Shown piece after piece: positions 45,340-53,456 of a DNA stretch of 64,000 nucleotides. Within the stretch, counting starts at the first letter, position 1. Every line of letters begins with the position of its first letter. The position numbers and the translations under genes were made by a program. Source of the DNA: Pelagirhabdus alkalitolerans (GTDB lineage Bacteria > Bacillota > Bacilli > Bacillales > Amphibacillaceae); contig NZ_FMYI01000004.1 in assembly GCF_900096905.1 (NCBI RefSeq), positions 171,247 through 235,246 on the forward strand, in the 5' to 3' direction. The notes beneath the pieces are model-generated. The model worked only from the letters and a program-made list of their open reading frames with translations. It did not search any database and had not been told where the DNA came from.

Positions 45340-45358
45340 GATAATGAGAATCATTATC
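45340..45358 (-). promoter_or_regulatory. Fur box
   Basis: GATAATGAGAATCATTATC matches the 19-bp consensus GATAATGATAATCATTATC at 18 positions and lies just downstream of the promoter, where bound Fur would block transcription when iron is plentiful. Confidence 0.92.
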
Positions 45359-45368
45359 ATTTAAACTA

Positions 45369-45397
45369 ATCTTATATGGGTTTTTTATCCTTGTCAA
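45369..45397 (-). promoter_or_regulatory. Sigma-A promoter of the iron-uptake operon
   Basis: Minus strand TTGACA (45392-45397), 17-bp spacer, TAAGAT (45369-45374). The predicted start of transcription, near 45362, abuts the Fur box. Confidence 0.85.
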
Positions 45398-45525
45398 TAA
45401 CTTCACAAAATTTGATTTAAAATCCTCTCTCCATACTCTGGAACACCTAACGAACTAGATACCTCTCTAAAGCTCAATGAATCACCCAGTTTTGAAATTT
45501 ATGACAAGCTATGTAATCGTCAAAT

Positions 45526-45554
45526 AGCCCACACCTATTATTCAGGTCTGGGCT
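45526..45554 (-). terminator. Hairpin, probable old terminator of a decayed gene
   Basis: 11-bp stem with one mismatch AGCCCACACCT / AGGTCTGGGCT, 30 bp past the end of the gene fragment at 45586. The T-run is weak. Confidence 0.4.
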
Positions 45555-45585
45555 CATGCTAAGATGGTCTGTATACGACAACTTT

Positions 45586-45794
45586 CTAGTTAATCGTTTG
45601 ACTAAGGGTGACAAGAAATGAAAGTTGACGATCAATCTGTGATTCTACCTCCATAGATATTTTCTCAATTTTAATCATAATCGATGCATTCTCATCAATG
45701 TTTAGTGAGCGGCTAATTTTTAACCAAGCTCTAGGGAAGTTGTCCGTTTTGGATCATATTTACGTTTCCAGCAATACATTCGATAGCCACTCAT
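45586..45794 (-). pseudogene. Possible decayed small gene, frameshifted
   Basis: Two overlapping minus-strand pieces in different frames. An ATG at 45794 opens MSGYRMYCWKRKYDPKRTT and stops at 45720. The neighbouring frame, open from 45753 to the stop at 45586 but lacking its own start, reads like a real protein (FPRAWLKISRSLNIDENAS, then MIKIEKISMEVESQIDRQL). Joined by one frameshift they would give a ~65-residue protein of unknown family. The rest of the 664-bp gap 45313-45976 holds the promoter, Fur box and two hairpins described separately. Confidence 0.3.
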
Positions 45795-45869
45795 TTTTTG
45801 ACGACACCAACAGTTATACTAATAATACTCTCGCACCATTATTTTTTATCAGTTTATTAGACTTAAAAA

Positions 45870-45912
45870 GCCTCCATGTGAGAGATTTATATAAATTCTC
45901 TCACATGGAGGC
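45870..45912 (-). terminator. Strong palindromic terminator after the GH115 gene
   Basis: 43-bp near-perfect palindrome with 16-bp outer arms GCCTCCATGTGAGAGA / TCTCTCACATGGAGGC; on the minus strand it is followed by TTTTT. The GH115 stop lies 65 bp away. Confidence 0.85.
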
Positions 45913-45976
45913 AACGTTAAATAAGTGTCTAATATTACTTCTCTGTAATCCACTACCTATTTAAATGTACTAGCTT

Positions 45977-48900
45977 TTAAAACGATTCAATTGACCTTTT
46001 TGAGTCTTTCCACGCGGCATCGTCTGGTGCGTTTTCATCGCCTTTTGTTAAATAGATTCTATCAATTCTTAATCCTGACTCACCCGCATGAACTGAAAAA
46101 TCGTGTAAGCCTTGATCAATCTCTATTTCTGACAAGAGAGACCAAAACCAAATTTGACTCGTACTAAACGTATAGAGATCACCTTTAGAAAACTGCTCGT
46201 CGTATGGCTGTATCTCACCATCTAAACCAACTCTTAAAGAGTCGGAAGAATCATCATTAAACTTAATCAATACCCATACACGATAAGTTCCAGGACTCGC
46301 AACCTTTATTTGATAATGAAGAGAAGGGGCATCTTGAGCATTTTCCCACTTTAATCCTCGATCTCTTATATACATAGCCATTCCCGTCGAAGCATTAGTC
46401 TCCGCCTGTGTATGTGTCCACTCAATCGTTTCATTCACTGAATCTTTTTTTGTATATGCATACTGTGACTGTTCAAGAGCATATTCTGTTTCAATGGCGA
46501 TAACACTATTACTTTCAATGAAATAGCCAGAGCCAAAATCTGACACAACATCTTTATATCCAAAAGAATCAGCGTGATATCTAGAAAAGCCTTTTTCAGT
46601 TTGTGGGTATTCTTCATTCAGCATATATAATCGATCATAATTCCAAAAGTCCCTTCCTGCGTATACAAGGTTTGGTAATGGAGCATTTCCTGGTTTCATG
46701 TTGTACATGTGATAACACAAATCATCCATATTTGATCCGTCATAATTTGGAATTGCTTTAGAATTCATTTTTCTCTCGACAGCCTGATCACCTACAAAAT
46801 AACTTTCATTAGGGCCAAGGTCATTTAATTGTGCTTTTAACTGTTGATCAGGTTTCTCTCCAGCTAAATCATTGTCTGTATAAATCGTTAACTTGTTAAT
46901 CGTTACATACCGATCAATCATATAAACTGTTAGATTATGAACCCCACTATCTATAAATGGTAAGGGCACATACAGTTTTTCACCATTATTCCATACAGAT
47001 TCTTGCCAATTTCCACGCCACTCATCATTTGTTTCGGTTTCAACGATTATGGGCTGTAGGTCATCAATTGATACAGCAAAACGAATCCTACCGGTTGAGT
47101 CCAAAGTTAAAAAACGGTCAATTTCCAGTAAAAATGAGCCTTCATTTTTTAGGAAAAACGAATACGTCACCGAAGCATGATTTTGTAGATCACTTTCATC
47201 AAGATAACCATTGCCAGACGCTTCGATCACATTACCATTCATTCTGCCTATATCATTGATCACTTCCCATTGATGATCGCTCGAACGTTGATTAGACATA
47301 AATTTGTCAGCTTTCATGGAAACAAACCCATCCGCTTCAACATAACCTTTAAAATCATTTGGAAGTTGGATCGCACTTTGAGCAAATACGTCAATCTCAA
47401 ATTCTTGTTGATTAAGTGATGTCTTAACCACAATTTTACCTTTTTTATCTTCCTTATTAACAGCTTGCTTTAACTTTACTAATACTCTTTTTTCGTCAAC
47501 AATCGTTCCTTGACGATTTGAAATTTCAAGCCAGTCATCACAATCAATCAAATCTATCGTAAAGTCAAAACGCTCTGCTCCTGTATTGAAAATTTCAAAC
47601 CATTTTACACCTATACCGTATGAATCGAAATGAATCTCTTGATTAGGTTCCGGCACCATCTCTCCCCAAGTCACCATCTTCACGCCAGGCTCTTCAATCT
47701 TTAAAGCCGGGGTTCCTGCTGGATACATGGCAGTCGGTGGTGGTGAAAAACTCTCAGGTGTCAAGATTCCATCCCATTTCCCATCACTCATTATTTTATT
47801 ATAATAGTGAAGCATGCACCGTCTGTACGCCATCATTTCTTTGGATTTTGTAATGTAGGTGTCTGCTGCTTGCATTTTCCCTTGTTCATAACTCAAGTGA
47901 CTTCGGTCTGCGTAATAAAACTCTGCATTTGCGTAGTATGAGGCATGAACTTTCATTAGAAACAACTGAAAGAAGGCTTCTTTTTCGTCTTCAGGTAATG
48001 CAAAATAGATTTGATTCGCTTCATCATATATTTCTTTTAACTGATTTAATCTTTCTCCAGCTTCGTCTCCATAAATTGTTTGTGAAAACCTTTCTTCTGT
48101 TAAATGTTCAAGCTTACACACGTTCGTTATCTGAGTGAAGCGATTATATAATTTTGCTGCCTTTTCACCGTGGTTACCCGTAAAATTGCTATCAATCCAA
48201 TTTTGAGTAAATGATAACGAATCGTTTGTTACACCCTCTTCTTTTCCAACTTCCCAACCGTAAGTTAAAAAGTATTCCATATCCTGTTCAATCGGTTTAA
48301 GAGCCCCTACATTAAGAACCCATATTTTCCTTATATCATTGTCATAGCATTTCTTCATTTCATTACCAGTATGGGCAAGCGGAATCGAATTAATAAACAA
48401 ATAGCTCATATGTGGATGTCCCCAATACGAACTGTGAAAATAGACGCCGTGACCCCCTGGGCGCTTTCGCTCATTCGAATTCGGATACCTTCTCATGTAA
48501 CCAAAATTGTCATCTACCCACATAAGTGTAATATCTTCCGGTAATTCTAAACCATCATCATATAAAGGAAGAACTTCCTTATAGGGGATAAATGTCTGTA
48601 AAGCCTCTTCGCCATTCTTTTCTCCTAATACGTCTTTTAAAATTTGTCGTTGATCCTTTATGACATCACCTAGTAGCTTAACTCGCTTTCGTTTTTTCTC
48701 TTTATCGCTGAGTGACTGGTCATGATCAATCGCATCCGTTTTAAACCCGTAATCATGAACCCCTCTCATTCCAACTGTATAGCAAACTTCATAGCCTTCA
48801 TTCTGTTCAACACTTTCTCGCCAGTATTCCTTTAATATGTCACGATGTTTACCTGGGATAGAGTAATCATAACTGATCCCTTCATAACCTTTTTTCTTCA

Positions 48901-49681
48901 ACCAAGGTTCCCATTCATTTTGATTACTACGAAGAAGCATGTCACAATGTGATGTTCCAACAACGATCCCCATCTCATCTGCTAAGCGTCCATTTTCGGG
49001 ATCTTCATTAAAATAATTGACATGCATAGCCGGCCAAATATAATTTGCTTTTAATCTCAGGAGCAGTTCAAATACATGAACATATGTTTCAGGACCTATG
49101 GTGCGGTCATTCGTATGCAACTTAGCCCAGGCCTCTAGTTGTTCTTCATCATTCAAAAAGATCCCTCTATATTGCACAGATGGATAAGATGTTGTCTTAA
49201 AACCACTGTCTATGTAAATGGCGTCTTGCTTCTTAATTGGAACATCAGCAAAAAAATACCACGGCGAAACACCAATCATTTTGGAAAACTCATAGATACC
49301 AAAAATGGTGCCTCTTCTGTCCGTACCAACGATGTATAAGATACCCTCTTTTTCCTGAATCAAATAACCTTCCCAATGATCGTGACCATGAGAATCTCGA
49401 AGACAATCCGTATTAATCTCGTGATCACTTAGTATATGTTCAATCTCTTCATTAGCTGTCAACGTTCCTATGACAATATTTCCTTCTTCTTCAGTGATCT
49501 CAGCAATGCTTCCACATACTTGATCGATATCTTTTGTAAGGTTATCCGCAGCAATTTTAACAGCAGAATTTTCATGATTTGATAAATAAATCTTTATCTT
49601 TTTTTCACGCTCGCCTATTAATGTTTTGCCTTTCAATCGTCTCATTCCTCTCCCTACTGAATAATCAAATCGATCTTTCAT
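45977..49681 (-). CDS. Glycoside hydrolase family 115 protein (alpha-glucuronidase type), cytoplasmic
   Basis: 1234 residues. The N-terminal part (~35-130) is a hexosaminidase-like domain; then comes the catalytic barrel with the GH115-like SYPSVQYRGIFLNDEEQLEAW (in part VQYRGIFLNDEE), LLLRLKANYIWPAMHV and GVYFHSSYWGHPHMSYLF; then a helical segment (~560-650) and beta domains including the C-terminal GH115_C-type region. GH115 enzymes remove glucuronic or methylglucuronic acid from xylan or arabinogalactan side chains. No signal peptide is visible, so it should act on imported oligosaccharides. A second possible start is ATG 49645, preceded by GGGAG. Divergent from an AraC regulator. Confidence 0.88.
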   Translation of the reverse strand: MKDRFDYSVGRGMRRLKGKTLIGEREKKIKIYLSNHENSAVKIAADNLTKDIDQVCGSIAEITEEEGNIVIGTLTANEEIEHILSDHEINTDCLRDSHGHDHWEGYLIQEKEGILYIVGTDRRGTIFGIYEFSKMIGVSPWYFFADVPIKKQDAIYIDSGFKTTSYPSVQYRGIFLNDEEQLEAWAKLHTNDRTIGPETYVHVFELLLRLKANYIWPAMHVNYFNEDPENGRLADEMGIVVGTSHCDMLLRSNQNEWEPWLKKKGYEGISYDYSIPGKHRDILKEYWRESVEQNEGYEVCYTVGMRGVHDYGFKTDAIDHDQSLSDKEKKRKRVKLLGDVIKDQRQILKDVLGEKNGEEALQTFIPYKEVLPLYDDGLELPEDITLMWVDDNFGYMRRYPNSNERKRPGGHGVYFHSSYWGHPHMSYLFINSIPLAHTGNEMKKCYDNDIRKIWVLNVGALKPIEQDMEYFLTYGWEVGKEEGVTNDSLSFTQNWIDSNFTGNHGEKAAKLYNRFTQITNVCKLEHLTEERFSQTIYGDEAGERLNQLKEIYDEANQIYFALPEDEKEAFFQLFLMKVHASYYANAEFYYADRSHLSYEQGKMQAADTYITKSKEMMAYRRCMLHYYNKIMSDGKWDGILTPESFSPPPTAMYPAGTPALKIEEPGVKMVTWGEMVPEPNQEIHFDSYGIGVKWFEIFNTGAERFDFTIDLIDCDDWLEISNRQGTIVDEKRVLVKLKQAVNKEDKKGKIVVKTSLNQQEFEIDVFAQSAIQLPNDFKGYVEADGFVSMKADKFMSNQRSSDHQWEVINDIGRMNGNVIEASGNGYLDESDLQNHASVTYSFFLKNEGSFLLEIDRFLTLDSTGRIRFAVSIDDLQPIIVETETNDEWRGNWQESVWNNGEKLYVPLPFIDSGVHNLTVYMIDRYVTINKLTIYTDNDLAGEKPDQQLKAQLNDLGPNESYFVGDQAVERKMNSKAIPNYDGSNMDDLCYHMYNMKPGNAPLPNLVYAGRDFWNYDRLYMLNEEYPQTEKGFSRYHADSFGYKDVVSDFGSGYFIESNSVIAIETEYALEQSQYAYTKKDSVNETIEWTHTQAETNASTGMAMYIRDRGLKWENAQDAPSLHYQIKVASPGTYRVWVLIKFNDDSSDSLRVGLDGEIQPYDEQFSKGDLYTFSTSQIWFWSLLSEIEIDQGLHDFSVHAGESGLRIDRIYLTKGDENAPDDAAWKDSKRSIESF

Positions 49682-49827
49682 ACCACTTTTCTATCGTATT
49701 GTAGATTCATTATAATGGTTTACTATTTACAATAGAATTGCATATTATCTAAAATACATTGCAATTAGTATTAAACTGCCGTACACTAATTGCCATACAG
49801 ATGTCATTTACAAAGAGAGGTTTCTTT

Positions 49828-50661
49828 ATGAATTTCCAAGATTATTATTTGGATCATGAACTTTTTTTTCATAAAAATTGTGACATGCCACCACATCCAA
49901 CAAAATATGGCATGCATGCCCATGAAATCTATGAATTGTATTATTTATTGTCGGGAAAAGGTGTGTTTACAGTTGAGGGGAATCCTTACGAACTAAAACC
50001 GAATAGTATGATGATTATGCGTTCAAATGAAGCGCATTATGTGCAAATGGATAGTGATCTTCCATATGAAAGAATTGTGCTCCACTTTTACCCTCAGTTT
50101 TTAGACCCTATCGATCCAAACAGAACATTACTTGCGCCATTCGATAACCGAGGTTTAGGAATCAATAATTATTATCCAGCCGGCTCTTTTTCTAACCAAT
50201 TAGTTCGATCTTGTTTTAATAACATCCTTGAAATTAAAGAGAATGATTACCAAAAAAGAGTGGCCATTATCACTAATTTCTTAACGATTTTGAATGAATT
50301 AAACAAGAGCTTTCATAATAAAGATCCTCAATTATTATTTACTGACCAGAACTCTAAGATGACTGAAGTGATCAGTTACATCAATGAACATTTATATGAA
50401 CAGATAAGTATTGAAACGATTTGTAACCAATTTTATATTAGTAAATCTCAATTAAATAATTTGTTTAAAAAAGCAACCAACACAACTGTATGGAAGTATA
50501 TCGTTAGTAAACGATTAGTAAGCGCTAGACATCTACTTTATGACGGTGTCCCTGCGAATGAAGCGTGTATGAAATGCGGATTTAAGGACTATTCAACTTT
50601 TTACCGCCGATATAGAGAGTACTTTGGCACGTCTCCTCAAAATGATGTGAATAAATTCTGA
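49828..50661 (+). CDS. AraC-family regulator with cupin sensor, likely controlling the GH115 gene
   Basis: 277 residues from ATG 49828 (AGAGAGG 7 nt before). Cupin sugar-sensing domain (~15-95: HAHEIYELYYLLSGKGVFTVEG), then AraC helix-turn-helix pair (~180-277: YEQISIETICNQFYISKSQL and KCGFKDYSTFYRRYREYFG). The gene is divergent from GH115 with 146 bp between, a layout typical of a local activator responding to the released sugar. The 243-bp region after it contains only the terminator of the next gene. Confidence 0.88.
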   Translation: MNFQDYYLDHELFFHKNCDMPPHPTKYGMHAHEIYELYYLLSGKGVFTVEGNPYELKPNSMMIMRSNEAHYVQMDSDLPYERIVLHFYPQFLDPIDPNRTLLAPFDNRGLGINNYYPAGSFSNQLVRSCFNNILEIKENDYQKRVAIITNFLTILNELNKSFHNKDPQLLFTDQNSKMTEVISYINEHLYEQISIETICNQFYISKSQLNNLFKKATNTTVWKYIVSKRLVSARHLLYDGVPANEACMKCGFKDYSTFYRRYREYFGTSPQNDVNKF

Positions 50662-50838
50662 GTTTCTATTGGATCCTTTTCAGTGTTGTTAATCTATTCT
50701 AGCGCACCTTTTAGATACTCCACATTACATTTATTCGTCAAAGTAACATCTGCTCTCTAGTGAGCTCTGCTTTTATATATTATTCACCTTTCTTTTCATC
50801 AACTTTCTGTTAAAACTTAATATTGATATGACCGACAA

Positions 50839-50874
50839 AAAGCGGAACTCCCTGATGCATGGAAGTTCCGCTTT
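50839..50874 (-). terminator. Intrinsic terminator after the DUF4825-like gene
   Basis: 11-bp stem AAAGCGGAACT / AGTTCCGCTTT, followed on the minus strand by TTTTTGTC; just past the stop at 50905. Confidence 0.85.
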
Positions 50875-50904
50875 CAAAGTTTTTTGTTAAAGTAACCGAC
50901 TCCT

Positions 50905-51390
50905 TTAATTCAATAGATGCTCATCACCTAATGATTCTTGAATAAGCTCGTTCAGTTCATCTTCGTTATCAATTTCACTCAATTCTTTTTCATATCTTTC
51001 TTGTAGATTTTCTCTCGTCATTTCATAAACTTCCTTACCATCATGCATTTCGAAATTAAACGTCACCCAGTCCACATTTTGGATCAATGTGAATAGATAA
51101 GAGGCATTGTTAATAGCTACTTCTTTTTCATTTAATTCTGATTCTGACCAAGCATAGTTCACAACGATCCCATATGGTTCTTCTTTTGTTTTAAGTTCTA
51201 TCCCACTAAAGTGTTGTGCACCTTGTAAATGAATAACAGTATTAACTACCGCACTGTTATCACCTACATAAGAATTTTTATACTGAAATAAATCAACATC
51301 AGTAGCAGTTGCATTTGAATGACAACCACTTAAAAAGATTAGTATCAATAATGAAAACAAAACCAATTTAACCATCTGTCTCAACTTCAT
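50905..51390 (-). CDS. DUF4825-type lipoprotein
   Basis: 161 residues. Lipoprotein signal LLILIFLSGCHS. The mature part begins DLFQYKNSYVGDNSAVVN, which is characteristic of the DUF4825 domain found in Bacillaceae, often in anti-sigma or BlaR-like surroundings. Molecular function unknown. The C-terminus is acidic. No partner gene is adjacent. Confidence 0.78.
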   Translation of the reverse strand: MKLRQMVKLVLFSLLILIFLSGCHSNATATDVDLFQYKNSYVGDNSAVVNTVIHLQGAQHFSGIELKTKEEPYGIVVNYAWSESELNEKEVAINNASYLFTLIQNVDWVTFNFEMHDGKEVYEMTRENLQERYEKELSEIDNEDELNELIQESLGDEHLLN

Positions 51391-51485
51391 CCCTCACTTT
51401 TTAAAATAACGTCAATCTTTAAGCATTAGTATAAGATGTAGCAACGTTTATCTAGTTAGTTTAGATACCTTAAGTGTACCATGCT

Positions 51486-52046
51486 TTACCTTTCTGTGTT
51501 GGTATTATTGTCTGAAACGCTATTGTATATCTCATTTATAATTTTGGATACAGAAAGCGTTCCATCCACTATAATATCCGAATTTGGTTTAATAGTCTTT
51601 AACATCTCAAGATATCCTCGTCTTCCACGTGAAATGTAATTTTCCATATCAAAGAGGATATTTTCAGTAGAACTATTTTTATAATCTCTTATTAGCCGCC
51701 GTGCCATTGCAATATCCAATGGTGTATCAATATATATAGTTAAATCAATCAAAGTACTTGTTTTCATATGCTTATAGGCAAACGGGTAGTCAAGTAAAAT
51801 ATAATCTAAAGGCTCAACAAGTGCCATTTTAATATCTTGAATGAGTGGATCTAAATTCCATTCATTATAATTAGCTCCATTATCAATCCAATCAATTATG
51901 TCATACGGCCCATCAAAATCGTAATCATCAAAAGAAATCACCTTGGAATTGATTAATTTATCATTCAAGTAATTTGTAATAGTAGTTTTTCCTCCACCAG
52001 AAACTCCAGCAATAGCAACTACAAGTGGTGTCTTTTCTTTTTCCAT
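51486..52046 (-). CDS. P-loop kinase-like protein (uridine kinase-like)
   Basis: 186 residues from ATG 52046 (GGGGGAAGTGT directly upstream); the frame is open to 52097. Walker A GVSGGGKTTI (~13), VISFDDYDFDGP (~40) corresponding to the nucleoside-kinase substrate loop, DYILLDYPFAYKH as Walker B, and a lid with MARRLIRDYK. It resembles small uridine kinase-like ATPases of Bacilli. The phosphate acceptor is not known. Confidence 0.8.
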   Translation of the reverse strand: MEKEKTPLVVAIAGVSGGGKTTITNYLNDKLINSKVISFDDYDFDGPYDIIDWIDNGANYNEWNLDPLIQDIKMALVEPLDYILLDYPFAYKHMKTSTLIDLTIYIDTPLDIAMARRLIRDYKNSSTENILFDMENYISRGRRGYLEMLKTIKPNSDIIVDGTLSVSKIINEIYNSVSDNNTNTER

Positions 52047-52194
52047 ACACTTCCCCCGTATTTTCAAATGCTCTTCTAGCACAAACCTCCCCAGCACAAC
52101 AATAATAAAGTTAAATTTACCACTTTAGCAAACATTACTTTATCTAGATATGATAGGTAATTGAAACCTTATTTTAATGGTGAAATGAGACTTT

Positions 52195-52452
52195 TTATAT
52201 AAACCTAAAAAATATTGGAATTAATAAAATTAAGCAAACCATTACTAATGTTAGACCATAGATCATATTCTTATGATTTTTATTTCTATAATGGTACACA
52301 GATTGAATTGAATATAATATCATCACTAACACTATCATTAAAAGGCTATGAATATTTAAATTGTCTGTATTAAAAAATGCCCAAATAATGTTTATTAATA
52401 ATAAAACTATAAAAGTACCATTTAATAATAATAATGGTTTACTCATTTTCAT
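52195..52452 (-). CDS. Small integral membrane protein
   Basis: About 85 residues with three hydrophobic helices (~7-28, 35-55, 64-83) separated by short charged loops (YHYRNKNHKN). Family not recognised. Start chosen at ATG 52452, 9 nt after AAAGG. Very AT-rich, like much of the surrounding accessory DNA. The 279-bp gap before the next gene holds no other feature I can support. Confidence 0.6.
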   Translation of the reverse strand: MKMSKPLLLLNGTFIVLLLINIIWAFFNTDNLNIHSLLMIVLVMILYSIQSVYHYRNKNHKNMIYGLTLVMVCLILLIPIFFRFI

Positions 52453-52740
52453 GAAATCCATCCTTTTGTAGAAATATTTTTTTGGCTTTGGTATTTATTG
52501 GGCTATAATTTGGAGCCTTACATAAAATATCCAAATAATCCTATCATTTTGATTAAAAATATATCATTTACAGTCTCACAGGAGCACTTTAATAAGCTAG
52601 AAATTTTATAAAATATGTAGTTGATTATGTCGAAGTATCATTAATTTAATAAAACAATTTAACCACCCGTTTACAATATAAGGATATTGAGCTAGAGTTA
52701 TTATAATAACCTAAACTATTTTATTATTGAGGTGTATAAA

Positions 52741-52953
52741 ATGAAAAAACTACTAATTGGAATTTCTTTTATTTTATTACTTACTGCTTGCGGTGACAAT
52801 GATAAATCTGAAGAATATATTCAATGGGGAGATAATGTTAATACTATCGACATTGATAAATTAGAAGAAAACGGTATTTCTTATGAAATTGAAAATGACA
52901 TTATTTACATACCTTCAAATGAATTTGATAAGGCAATTCTGTGTTGCAGTTAG
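52741..52953 (+). CDS. Short lipoprotein, probably truncated
   Basis: 70 residues from ATG 52741 (TTGAGGTG upstream). Signal LLIGISFILLLTACGDN with lipidation Cys, then an acidic segment. The frame stops at 52951-52953, six bases before the inverted-repeat end of a 294-bp repeat element, and the last residues (AILCCS) look unrelated to the rest. Insertion of the element may have cut a longer lipoprotein gene; no continuation is recognisable on the far side. Confidence 0.55.
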   Translation: MKKLLIGISFILLLTACGDNDKSEEYIQWGDNVNTIDIDKLEENGISYEIENDIIYIPSNEFDKAILCCS

Positions 52954-52958
52954 AGGTA

Positions 52959-53252
52959 GAGTCTGGGACAGAACAAAATGCGGGCGTTCAAAAAGACAAA
53001 TAATCTTTCTTCATAAATGCTACGGTTCTCATCGCTATTGAAATAAACTCGCTTTTTAGCGGAAACGGTCTCAGATAACTTCAGAAGCAAAAATCACTTC
53101 TAAAGTGGATCTCCAGCTCGTGCTTTTCCCGCAAGAGTCTCGCCCATTCCAGATTGCTTTGAAATATGTAAACAAATAGCCGGACAAAAAATAGTTAAAA
53201 TACTATTTTTGTCCGGCTATTACATTGACTTATTTACTTTTGTCTCAGACTC
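52959..53252. repeat. Intergenic repeat element, long copy
   Basis: Ends GAGTCTGGGACAGAAC / TTTTGTCTCAGACTC are imperfect terminal inverted repeats. The right portion (from about 53160) is nearly identical to the element at 29971-30130, including the hairpin AATAGCCGGACAAAAA. The left portion carries ~135 extra bases including TTTTCCCGCAAGAGTCTCGCC, a sequence type common between genes of Bacillaceae. No coding capacity. Confidence 0.85.
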
Positions 53253-53330
53253 TTACTTTTTCTTGCACTGTGTTAGCATTTGAAGTTCATCTAACCTAAG
53301 AACCCATTCATATCCGGGGTTTTAGGGGCA

Positions 53331-53455
53331 GTCCAGCTACAAGGGCTAGTCGCTCGCGTCATAAGCAGTTCCCCTCCAATGACCCACAAAAACAGGTCAT
53401 TTACGGCGCTCTGCTTATGCGTGTCACGACTGGCGAGCCCTTTCCGCTTTCTGAA
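53331..53455. repeat. Hairpin-forming repeat next to groEL
   Basis: Imperfect long inverted repeat: 53341-53368 (AAGGGCTAGTCGCTCGCGTC...) pairs with 53411-53442, and inside it AATGACC / GGTCATT form a second hairpin. It ends against the groEL stop codon. It resembles a known class of Bacillaceae intergenic repeats with CTAG-CGCTCG-GTCATAAG cores (recalled). It may also serve as groEL terminator. Together with the previous repeat it explains the 503-bp gap. Confidence 0.6.
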
Positions 53456-53456
53456 C

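Noticed and set aside
45870..45912. 43-bp palindrome as a recombination or attachment site
   Set aside because: On the minus strand it is followed by a T-run and lies just past the GH115 stop, so an ordinary terminator explains it.
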